DNA of 64,000 bases from Hypholoma sublateritium FD-334 SS-4 (Eukaryota; Basidiomycota; Agaricomycetes; Agaricales; Strophariaceae), in the NCBI GenBank assembly GCA_000827495.1, contig KN817610.1, forward strand, positions 26,949 to 90,948, in the 5' to 3' direction. How positions within the stretch are numbered: position 1 is the first letter of the stretch; every line of letters begins with the position of its first letter. Under the pieces are notes generated by a model, which ran no database searches, was not told the DNA's origin, and saw nothing but the letters and a program-made list of their open reading frames with translations. Made by a program: the position numbers and the translations under genes. Shown here in pieces: positions 1 to 10,325 of the stretch.

Positions 1-1510
1 ATTCACCTGCGTATACGCAGGCGAACGTTATATCAAGTTCGAGGACGCGACAGCAGGCATATGGCGATCTCAAACCGCCGTAGTCCAACCAGCGCCCCGC
101 CTACCGAAGACTCCATTCACCTGCGTATACGCAGGCGAATGCAGCATTCAGTTAGAGGACACGACGGCGAGTACTTAGCGCTCTGAGATCGCCGTATATT
201 CGCTGAATCCACCCTTAGAGAACATCGCCATTCACCTGCGTATACGCAGGCGAACGTTATATCAAGTTCGAGGACGCGACAGCAGGCATACTGCGATCTC
301 AGACCGCCGTAGTTCAACCNGCGCCCCGCCTACCGAAGACTCCATTCACCTGCGTATACGCAGGCGAATGCTGCATTCAGTTAGATGACACGACGGCGAG
401 TACTTAGCGCTCTCAGATCGCCGTTAACGATAACCGCCTGATCGTCCGCACGCCTCGACTTACGACCAANGTATATGCTGGTGAGAAGCGAAGTTGACGT
501 TTCCTTGAGCGATTGGCGATGTATGCGGCGATCCCAGAGCGCCACATATACTCCCGCGTGCGGTCCCTTGCATCTGCCCGCCAGCGTATACGCTGACGAG
601 CATACAAGCAGAGTTCATGCGAACGGAGAGATATGCGGCGATACCGATTGGCGATGTATGCTGCGGTCCCAGCCTCAGATCGCCACGTATACTCCCGCGC
701 GCAGTTCCCGTCATCCGCACTGAAGATGACAGGAAGCGCGGGCAGGAGGTAACACGGCGATCTGGGAACGCCAAATATTCCTCCAGCCGCACTACAACAG
801 GGCGACGTCGCTCCTCACCAGCGTATACGCCGGGGAGAGTCGATTTGAGGAAGAAGGGACGCGCTGATCCGTCAGTTCGCGCTGCTCCTTGTTGACTGTG
901 CGTCTGCGTATANGCCGGTTCAGGCAAAAGGAAACACGTCNATCTGTGAGNGTCATGTATTCCTCGGACCTCCAGCTGCACTACAACACGGCGACGTCGT
1001 TCCTCACCAGCGTATACGCCGGCGAGACTCGACTCAACCACGAAGAAAAGGACAATTCCGCGTTGCTCGTGTTAACTGTTCATCAGCGTATACGCTGGCG
1101 ACAGATGACAGGAAGCGCGGGCAGGAGGAAACACGGCAATCTGGGAGCACCGTGTACTCCTGCTGCCGCGCTGTTATTAACAGACGACTCGAATTGTGCG
1201 GAGGAGAATCCATGGCGATCTGGGACCGCCACGGATACCTGCAGAAGCAGTTGAACATATCACATCCTCACCAGCGTATACGCCGGCNGCAGAGCACAAC
1301 ACGATGAACGCATGACGATCAGAGACCGCTTTATATTTCTCTAGCTGCGCAGCCTGCGCTACGAAATGCCAATCTCATTTCTCACCAGCGTATACGCCGG
1401 CGAGAGATGACGGAGGGACGAATACACGGCGATCTGGTACTGCCGTATCCTCCTCCAAGCGCGCCATGACACACTATCTGCTCACTAGGGCATACACTGG
1501 CAACAGACGT
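1..1510. repeat. Degenerate tandem array of GTATAC-centred palindromes
   Basis: At least 13 copies of a near-perfect palindrome centred on GTATAC recur, with cores near 11, 125, 240, 354, 471, 586, 687, 823, 908, 1012, 1088, 1276 and 1390, plus a weak one near 1490. Spacing is mostly 100-117 bp. The arms are CCTGCGTATACGCAGG in the first four copies and CCAGCGTATACGCCGG further right. A second short element, GGCGATCTNNNANCGCC-like with GGCG/CGCC ends, lies between most neighbouring palindromes (e.g. 63, 292, 529, 757, 1214, 1428). Positions 1-229 and 230-458 form a ~229-bp two-unit repeat. Several Ns fall inside. No gene is supported here. Confidence 0.85.
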
Positions 1511-1737
1511 CACAAAGTTTACGAAGGAGGATCCACGGCAGGTAGACTCGAAAAAAATGTGTAGTTTAGATTTATTCTTATATATTCCTACGCGCACCCC
1601 GGACTGAAATAAGTTACCAATGACAAATATGCTGTGTATTTTACACTGACTACTGGTACTCTGAGGAGTCGGAGATAAGTGATATTTGCGGAAAATCATG
1701 CAGAAAGGGTGCGGAGGGCAAGTCACAAAATATACTC

Positions 1738-1815
1738 ATCCCTTCCATGCCCATCCCTTCCCTTCCCTACCCTTCCCTTCCCTNCCCATCCCTTCCCTAC
1801 CCATCCCTAGCATAT
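1738..1815. repeat. Pyrimidine-rich CCCTTCCC/CCCATCCC low-complexity tract
   Basis: Simple-sequence run of CCCTTCCC, CCCTACCC and CCCATCCC words just beyond the 3' end of the OrsD-like gene. It is not a telomere repeat: there is no TTAGGG periodicity. Confidence 0.8.
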
Positions 1816-1834
1816 CCTCATCCCTAGTTTGTCC

Positions 1835-4800
1835 CTACATCTCAAAAAAGTCCCCATAACCCATCGTGACGCGAAAGTCAGAGTGTGTCGCCTGCTCCGA
1901 GTGGCGCCCGTAGGAATTGTTGCTCATTTCCGTCGAATGCATCATCGCCATGTCGACGAAATACTGCTGCTGCGCCTCAACCGCCCGTGTATCTGGAAGA
2001 TATTTCGAAAAGGCTGTCATCAGCGAGCGGAAAGCAAGCGGCTTGAACGAGCGACCGAGGTAGCGAGCCGTGATTTTCCCGCAGTGGCTTCCGTACGAAT
2101 CTTCGGTCATCGTAGACCTGATACCCGGCCACAATTGAACGCGATATCGGTGGAGAACATCATCGTCGAGGAATTTCGAGACGAGGAATTCTTCAAAGGG
2201 GCGAAACACCGCAAGATTCCGGATCAGCGACTCCGCCCATTCCCTTGTGATAACATGAGGTATGTGGCGATCCTTGAGGTGCAAATGGGATGTCTTATCC
2301 TGGTGCGCGACATGAGCTAGCAAGTGCATTTCAAAACGAAGGTTGCGGAGAGCGCCCGCGGTGTTCCTCAGAAGCGCTCGAGAGAATTCAGCCCCGCGGA
2401 CAAGCAAAAGAGTCGAGTACGCGACGCCAGGTGCAAGGATGTTGCGGACCGTTTCCATTCGGCTTAGGAGATCAAGAGCAGCCTGGGGCTTCCACATTAG
2501 CTCGCCCTCGTGCAGATATGTGAAGCGTGCCGCGCGCTCCGAATTGCCGAGAAGCCAGCGCCCGTAAGAGGCCCGAAAGCGGTTGAAATCGTTCCTTGGG
2601 TCATCGAGGAAGCAATAGCCAACCGACGTGTTGTTCACGCTGTCGATGATGGTTTCGAGGTCGATGCTCGGAAAGAGGTTGTCAGGGATTTCCTCGCCAA
2701 AGAAGAGGAGGTCCTTGACGGTCTCCTCGTAGCGCGAATGCTCTTCGTTGTGCATCTTCTTGATCTGAGAAAGGCCGACCAGGTGTCCGTCGCAGCTGAC
2801 TTGCCTGCAATTCCCGTCCGTGAAGCGGTATTTGGCCGTCGTTACTTCATCCGAGCGAATAGACTTGAGAAGGCAGTGGGCGTTGTAGATGAACGCCATC
2901 GGAGTCTCCTTCTGGGTAACCAAGTACTTTTGGACGCTGCGGAGAGCTCTGGGAATAATATATTAGAGTGCGAACATAAAGTAAGAGATATAGACTGACT
3001 CAAACGCCGAAATATCCATCTGGATGGACGTCGCTTCAATTTCGACGAGCATCGTCGCCCTGATGGCATACTCCAGAGCCGCGCATATGCCAGTGATCTG
3101 GGACGCTAGACGAAAGCTCCCATCTGCGCGCACGGAATACAAGACAAGAAAGAGGGTGACGGGCGAATGAAACATCTCTGTGGCTCCAATCGACGGATAC
3201 TGGCGGCGCTCGTGGGCGAACAGAGTGTAACATGCCATCTGAAAGGCATTGTCGATAGCGTCCAGGTTTTCGCCATTCAGCTTGGCGCGCAGTTTATTGA
3301 GTACAAGTTTCTGGGCGTCGGCGAGGGGAGGGTACTTCACAGGAGACGTCCAAGAAGGTTCGAGACTGCGCAAAACGTTGAATATGAGTCTTGTAACGAC
3401 ATTTCCGTATCGTTTCTGAGTCGCTACTTTGACTGTGTTGTAGTTGTTGCCCGTAAGCTCGTCGCTGATAAATAAATAAATTGATATACCTGCAAAAACA
3501 AAAATAAGAACAGACTCACGAGCGATTCACTTGCGCAATTTCGCGTGTCAGCCCAAACGTGAAATGCCGCTGAATGAGCGGTTGGATCCTGGCTAGAGCA
3601 CGATGAGACGCGTCCTGTAACTCCTTCCCCCACGGCTCGGAATCCACGTCAGGGAGTCGAGTGGCCTCCTGCATAGCCTCGGGAGTGATACCCTTTATAG
3701 CGTCAAGCCAGCCAGCGCGGTGAAGAAATGAGCCGAGATTCTGGTGGTCCTCGATGTCCTGGACGGGCATCTTCGAGAAATCGGGTGGAGGCGGCATGGT
3801 TGTATCAAAAATGGTGGAGTGAAGACCCGCAACGTCCTGGCGGCGTGAAAGACGAGAAATGTCGATCAAGAAGTACCGCTTATGGGGACCCTTCGTTAGT
3901 TTCTGGCCGTAGGAAAGGTACGAGGTTCGTCGTGCGACTGGAACATCACATCGACTTCCACTGGACTGGTGCCCTCGGAGGCTCTCCGACGACTTGTACC
4001 CGCGGTGGCATTCGCCGCAAAAGTGGAGGAGATTGGGCTGGATGGGGACACCAAAGATGGGGTAGACCTTCCCTGTGTTGTAGGAGACCTTGCTCAATGC
4101 GACGATCCCATAGCGCTCCTGAAGATCTTCAGCAATTGTGGAGGATGCGTGATTGTGGGGGTTATGCTGCCGAGTGTGCGCGCAGATGGAAACGGGCTCG
4201 AGGGCCTCGCCACACTCTACGCAGATCACGACCTTGAACGCGGTGTTGATGGCGATGCCGAGCGCCGGAAAGTTGTGCTGTTCGTCGTACACAACAGTGT
4301 CCTCGTTTGGGGTGATATCGTACAGGTTGACGTCGATTTCAGTCGGTGTAAGGGGTCGAGTGGGCTGAGGCGATGTGCGAGGCGGCGTTATCATCATGTC
4401 GGGGTCATCGGATCCTTCGTAGTGCTGGGGCGATCGTGGTGCGTACAAAGTCTGTGGCGGAGAATCCATACGAATATCGGCTGGCGACGGGTGAGATGGA
4501 AATGGCCTGGGAACGGGACGCGGTGCAACCCTCGAGATGGGCCTTGGAATCATCGTCGCTGGTGTTCCTGATCGCGCACCAGAAGATTGCGGTGACTCCT
4601 GGCCGCTCGAAGTGCGGGGAGCAAGAAAGGCGCGTGTAGGTGCACGCGAGGGAAAAGGCGGAGGCAGGCGCGAGGACGACGATACTACGCCAGACATCCG
4701 AGGCAATTTGGAGATGAAACGCGTCGGTTCGTGAGAGGGGCGCACTTGTTGAATAGCTGGTACATCGACCTGCGGAACCGATGAAGTGGCCCGAGAGGCT

Positions 4801-5153
4801 GACCCAGCAGCATGTGGAGGCCCAGTGCCCACGCCGTGTGCATCCGCGTAATGGCGCTGTTAAACGCAATGTAAGGCAGATAACGCAGAACATGTAGCGC
4901 AGACGTACCTGTAAGGAATATGCCCCAGTGTATCTCTTGAGACATAACCCGCACCCAAACATATCGTCGTCGCCGCGCACGATTTCCATGTCCCCAACCT
5001 TCATCACCAGTTGCTTCTCCTTGCGTGATGTACGTGCGCTGCGCTGAGCGTCCGCATTTTTCTTGCCTTTGCGGCGCTTTTCGGGGGCAGTAGGATCTGG
5101 ACAGATGATTAGCAGGTTCATTTACACGAAGAAATATGCGACTCACCGTCCAT
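1835..5153 (-). CDS. OrsD-like zinc-finger protein, five exons, 1036 aa
   Basis: Exon model, minus strand: 5153-5147, 5096-4909, 4856-3520, 3464-3000, 2948-1835. Introns are 50-55 bp with GT-AG ends. The exons sum to 3111 nt, an exact open frame ending in TAG. A classical C2H2 finger (CX2CX12HX4H; Cys51, Cys54, His67, His72) is assembled only after intron 2 is removed, because that intron splits the finger helix. Residues ~85-245 are Ser/Pro-rich and probably disordered. A second Cys/His pair (Cys277, Cys280, His292, His296) and a third (Cys345, Cys348, His361, Cys368) match the two zinc segments of the OrsD family (Pfam OrsD, named after the orsellinic acid/F9775 cluster protein D). The C-terminal ~520 residues are unrecognised. 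OrsD proteins have no proven biochemical role; nucleic-acid binding is inferred. The start was chosen because ATGGACG plus the GTGAGT donor joins exon 2 in frame. No biosynthetic cluster is present nearby. Confidence 0.8.
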
Positions 5154-5638
5154 GAAGGAGTATAACCCTTTCAAACAGTTTTATCAATAGAGGGAGGGAG
5201 TCTGAGCGAAACAAGAAACGGGGAAAAGCACCAAGCGGCCGCCCATAAAATAGTAAATACCCCCCGTTGCAGATATTGGTTGAAACGATTAATGCATGTC
5301 AACTGTCGCTCTCGAGAAACGATTGGCACTCGATTGATTAAAGCAGGAGCTGCCCGGCAAGCAGAAGCTATGACCACTGCTTCCCTTAAGCAGTTTCCGC
5401 CGAGGGTTCTGGCGATGCATGCGGAGCATCTAGCTTAGACGCTGTGGGATCACCCGTATTCTGGAAAAGATATGTTTTTTGACATTACTACAATATGTAC
5501 ATGTATACGACGGACCAAACACGACTCGCAATGAGGTTACGCAGCCAAAGGGATGGCGCTTCCCGTACAGTAGACAGGGGCAGATCTCTACGTCCGTGGC
5601 AGGTCAGAAGCTGCTGCATAAACGGAAACTGAGATTAC
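5154..5638. other. Intergenic stretch upstream of the OrsD-like gene
   Basis: I see no convincing coding, RNA or repeat feature. It should hold the promoter of the OrsD-like gene, which reads leftward from 5153, but no clear TATA box stands out. Confidence 0.5.
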
Positions 5639-8600
5639 TTATCTAGTACGCAGAGCTGCCCCTGAGAATCTCTCCGGCCCACCGCCGTGGGCCCCCGTCG
5701 CCATACAGTTCCCAACTTTAGAATGGGTGAAATCGGGGCCACGCATCTTCGAAAGCTCGGCGTGTTCGGGAATCTCGAAGCATACGGGGTGGGTCGGCGA
5801 AAGGCTTAACGTAACCCAGAAAGTGCCTGAGCAGCCACGATAGCGCGGATTACCAGTGGACTCTGCGTTATGCAGTTGTTCGAACATTGGGCGCCGTATC
5901 AACAGCAAACGAGGCGCCAGANGGGAGCGGTGCGGCGGAGAAGGCTCTGCAGAGAACCCACAGCCGTGGTACGACGAGGAAATAGGGCTATAAGGAAATA
6001 GTCAGCACGTTAACAATGATATACGGGTTATGCTTACNTGCAATCGAAAGATGGGCTTCAGGCAACACCAATACTTTCGCTTGGGAGTCAGCGCACGCGC
6101 AGGTCGAGAACCGGGAAGGTAGGTCACTGGATAACTGTCAGCGGTGGCTGGTTCATGACACGGAGAGAAAACATACCAATAAGACATGAAGAACGGCGCG
6201 AATAACCTTCGTGGAGGGCCACGTTCGACAGGAAGAGAAAGGATGAAGTACTGAGATTGGTCATCAGTACATGTGTCGCAATAGAATACACAACTCACCA
6301 TCAAGGGTTACGGCCGCGTCGATTGATAGTGCGGTACGGAAGGCGAAAGATAAATCCCGCCAGAGTCGCCCGTCGCGTGCGTTCATCGTATCGTCGACGA
6401 GTTACTGTCGAGCCACAGCATCTGAAGTAAAAGATCAACGAGGCCTGGGATATACGCCCAAAATACGCACCGTTACTGGGGCTAACCCATCTCCCGTGGC
6501 CAACCCACGAATAACTCCATTGCATGTTGCGGCGTGTCGATGTAGCGGTTGCAGCCCGGACTATCCATGGACTCTGCGATAAAGGGCGGCACGAGCTTGA
6601 GCGTAGCCTCGATCGTGATCGCATCTGCGGACGGACACCAGGCGCAAGCGGACGCAGAGCCTCGAGAATGCACTGCAGAGCTGGTGCCACGGGGTAGAGA
6701 CAAACGTCCCCGAAACGGTGACCACAGGAAGCTAATAACGAAAAGTCAGCAAGCTAACAAACATATGTAGTGAGTACTTACCTGTGGCCCCGGTATGCGG
6801 TACACGAGCTGGAGAGAGAGGCGGAGGGACACGGTTACAGTACCTGGATAGAGAATGTAGCCGTTAGCGTACATCCTCAGACATAATGCATGACTTACTG
6901 TATCGTTTGGTCAGGTATCTCTAGGGCTACCGATAGCATCTTGCACCATCGCACCAGCACCGTTGTAGCGCGCGTCGGGTGGTCACTGGGTGATGGACAA
7001 AGGTCAGTACCCTGTCTGCACTCGAACGTTAGCGAGACTCGGATGAGGGATGCGCGCAGCATACGCACCTTTGTTAGGATATGCCCATCCCTCGGGGGGA
7101 AGTTACGGCTACAATAACTCAAATGAGCATGAATAACCAACACGAAGCGTACGAACACCCACCTAACACGGAATACAAGTGGACTCTGCGTCCAGGACGC
7201 AGCGCAATCCGGAGGTGACATGAAGCACCCACCCGCCGCCGCCGTCCATTGAATACGGTAATCCCTTGAAGGGTGAGATACGACGAGATATATCACCTAT
7301 AGGAAAAAAATCAATGAGAGTCGAGGCATGGGTAGAGTGTACCTACCTGGTTACAGCCACAAAAGCACCAGCTCAGCTCCTAGTCGCAACGTGTCGAGAG
7401 GACCCCAAGCCGAGCCGCCAAGCGGACCCACGAGCACCGGAGACCGAATGGACTCAGTAGTATTCTGGGGATGCGCGTGCACGGACACGGTCTGCAGCGG
7501 GCACCCACTGCAGACGGACCTATCGTAATCGTGGCCCTGCCGCTCCGTGTACGAGACCCTGAAAACATCTAAAGTCAAAGGTCAGCGAGGGTCAAACGAA
7601 GGACATAAGTAGTACACGCACCGATGCTAACCCATAATCCATTCAGGCCATCTCCAATATCCCGCGCATGTTCACGCTCCGGTGGTCGTCTTCTACCTTC
7701 ACGAGGTACATCGCGGCGATCGCGCTCGCGGATATGTGCGGTGCGACGATTCACGGAGATGCGTGGCTCGGCAGTTGAGGTGTTAGAAAGGCCCTGACCC
7801 TCCAGCGTCGCGGAGATAGACGCTGCCGAAAGGTATCGACCGAAATCTTCATTAAAAGGGGTCAGCGAAGTAACGAGAATATTCAAAGGCCCCATACCTC
7901 GTGGACCGCGGCCTTGGTGGTGTTTTCAGGCGGAAATAACCCGGGTGGATAGAGTAATAGAGTACTGTTGAAAAAGCAAACGACGGTTAGCATATATCTC
8001 AGAATGTACGAACAACTCACAGATGCGCACGCACTCTGCGTGCGTATTTCTATCGAATCGCTTCGCGTATTGAGTAGCATAGTGTGATCTAGAATATATA
8101 CAACTGAAGATGAGCAAAAAACGGTGATACAAACGCAGTATGCGCACCTTGACCGACCCATGCACTCCCCCACCCGTTTCCACCCGCATCCTCGAGTCGA
8201 TGGCGATTTTCGTGTCGTGCGGCTACGCCGATGTCGCTCGATTTTCGATGTCTGGCGTCTTCGTAGCTCGAGACGGCGGAATCGTGGAGGAGGGAGGGGA
8301 TGGTGAGCAGTGCGAGCGGCGAGCGAGGATGGTAGTAGAGGTAAAGCGTGAAAATGAACTTGCCGCGCGTACAAGTCATTTTCAAGCTCCGACGGACCGA
8401 CGGGCCGCCAGCCTCCCGCAGAAAACATAAGTATTCTGCGAAGGGCGGCGCGCACTTGGGCGGCGAGGAATCGACGAGCGCCGGGGAAAGATATCGCAAC
8501 CAAACGAGGAGTCGGGAAATGCGTAAGAGGGGCGCAGGTGGTGGGCGGGCGCGAGAAGAGGGAGGATGGGAGGTATCGCGCGGGAGAGGTGGGATCGCGG

Positions 8601-8640
8601 GACGGGTGGGGACGTTTCGGGGATCGAGCGATGTGCTGAG
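5639..8640 (-). pseudogene. Decayed or unresolved intron-rich gene, product unrecognised
   Basis: The minus strand shows a run of short open segments separated by intron-like spacers with good boundaries. Examples are donor GTGCGT near 7620 with acceptor near 7569, donor GTAAGT near 6896 with acceptor near 6843, donor GTAAGT near 6781, and donor GTGAGT near 6299. Branch-like GCTGAC words precede several acceptors. Some neighbouring segments join in frame (about 7830-7620 to 7568-7351), but I could not carry one frame through the whole region: the joins around 7950-7840 and at 7350 force stops. Four segments share a motif around CGCAGAGTCCA (near 5860, 6560, 7180) or GAGTCCATTCGG (near 7440). 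The 8400-8640 end is Pro/Arg-rich and may be the N-terminus. No domain is recognisable. It could be a real gene with exons I misplaced, or a decayed one. Confidence 0.3.
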
Positions 8641-8689
8641 AACGCGGGTGGTGGGAATAGGAGGCACGAGCGCAGGAGGCGGCGTGCAT

Positions 8690-9215
8690 GAGGGGAGGTA
8701 GGCGCGAGTGGTGGAGGGCGCGCGCGAGGCGAGGTCCGGCGATGGAGCGCGGTGCGCGCGCGTATATGGGGCGCGGGACGGCGGGGAGCAGCGAGCGCGG
8801 GGAGCGGCGAGCGCAGGAGGCGGGGAGCGGCGAGCGCAGGGGGCGGGGAGCGTGGAGAGTGCTGAGAAGGCGGGATAGTGGGGGCGTGGGACGGAGGGAG
8901 GCGGGGCGATGGCGGGCCGCGCGGCACAGGGGACGATGAGGGCGCCGGACGGCTTATGCGCGCAGGACGTTGAGCGCGGCGGGCGCGGGCGAGCGTGGGG
9001 GGCGGCGAGCTCAGGGGAGGGCGAGCACGGTGGACAGCGAGCTCGAGGGAGGGCGAGCGTTGGGCGAGCGCTGTGGACGGCGAGCTCGAGGGAGGGCGAT
9101 CACGGTGGGCGGCGAGCGCGACGTGGGAGGGGGGTGGAGAGCGCGCGCGCAGCAGCGAACAGCGGCGACGACGAGAGGAACGGCGGCAGCGACGGTGCTG
9201 AGATCGATGGCGACA
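8690..9215. repeat. GC-rich GAGCG/GGCGAGCG low-complexity tract
   Basis: Imperfect repeats of GGGGAGCGGCGAGCGCAGG-like words at very high GC. Long open frames appear on both strands here (up to ~290 codons) because stop codons are rare at this composition; their translations are Arg/Ala/Gly- or Arg/Pro-rich with no domain. I do not call a gene. Confidence 0.7.
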
Positions 9216-10082
9216 GCGGCCACATCTCATGCACGGTGCGCATGCACGCTGCTCACAGTGTCGAGGCCGCAGCCGCAGATGCTAGTAACGATGGCAAGGG
9301 GGGAGGTGGAGGCCGCGCGCGGGGGGGGAGGCCGCATGTCATAAATGAGGCCGCGGCCACATCTCATCGTGAGTGCATGCGAGCAGGGGCCGCGGGAGGG
9401 GAGGCCACATGTTACGAGTGGGTCTGTGCGTCGTTATGGGGCCGCGGCCTCATAGCAGAGGGCGGCCACATATCAGCGCGCGGGCGGAGGCCACATGCGC
9501 ATGAGCGGAGGCCGGGTCCGTGCGCTGTTATGGGGCCGTGGCCTCATAGCAGTGGGCGGCCACATCTCAGCGCGCGGGCGGAGGCCGCATGTGGGAGAGG
9601 CCACATGCGCACGGACGGAGGCCGCGGGTGGGAGAGGCCACATGCGCACGGGCAGAGGCCGCGGGTGGGTGGGAGAAAGGTGGGGGGCGGCCACATATAT
9701 TGGGTGGGCGGCCNCGGATGGAGGTGGGAGGCCGCACGGTGCGGCCACATATCGAGAGCGGCCACATACGTAGTNAGCTATATTTAGANAGCGGCCACAT
9801 ATATTTAGCACGGCCTCGACANANAAANNTCATCAGNGTNNGAGGCCTCCTGCCNTTTGCAGNCATGCGGCCACNAGAGGCCTCAAGCGGCCACATCTCA
9901 AANGCACGACATGTGGCCGCTTTACNGTAATAATTAAATAGCGGCCTCATTTATTTATTAAATAATAATTTAAAAAACATTTCGGGGGTTTCCGAGGGTG
10001 AGGAATTTTTTGGCGGCCTCAGATTTGTCAGCAGGCGGCCACAGGCCTCAATGCAACGATCGGGGGCGGCCACCCTCGGAAT
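9215..10082. repeat. Array of GCGGCCACAT / GAGGCCGC motifs
   Basis: The word GGCCACAT recurs at irregular 20-140 bp steps (near 9218, 9355, 9402, 9463, 9490, 9558, 9599, 9636, 9690, 9742, 9760, 9792), alternating with GAGGCCGCGG and GCGGCCTCA words. Part of it (9590-9680) is a local ~40-bp repeat around CACATGCGCACGG and GAGGCCGCGGGTGGG. The right part is AT-richer and carries a cluster of Ns (9773-9925), suggesting assembly trouble in repeats. Confidence 0.8.
9990..10081. repeat. 11-bp perfect inverted repeat closing the GGCCACAT array
   Basis: TTCCGAGGGTG at 9990-10000 is matched by CACCCTCGGAA at 10071-10081, giving a 92-bp span that could form a hairpin. It marks the right edge of the GGCCACAT array and may be a repeat-unit terminus. 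Confidence 0.6.
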
Positions 10083-10325
10083 AAGGCTAGGACGTTGGAC
10101 GATACTCACAGATTTCGTGACCGACGTTGGCTATTCGGACTCTCAGTCACTTGGTATTTATTAGATCATAAAATCTGTAGCATTCCTCCATGATTTTTGT
10201 ATAAATCTATGTAAGAGGCAATCGGTTGTAATAGAAAAACACAAACAGCTTTAACTGAGAAAGAAAAAGATGCTTCGACTGGAAAATTGGTACAATTGTA
10301 ATCTACTCAGCATTGTCACGACTCG

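Noticed and set aside
1..1510. CRISPR array
   Set aside because: Repeats are imperfect palindromes with ~90-bp similar spacers in a eukaryotic genome, and no cas genes are present.
1738..1815. Telomere repeat
   Set aside because: Words are CCCTTCCC and CCCATCCC, not CCCTAA/TTAGGG; low-complexity only.
8382..9787. Long open frames (about 280-290 codons) on both strands
   Set aside because: Explained by extreme GC content and the repeat arrays; Arg/Pro or Ala/Gly-rich translations without domains, and one runs through the GGCCACAT array.
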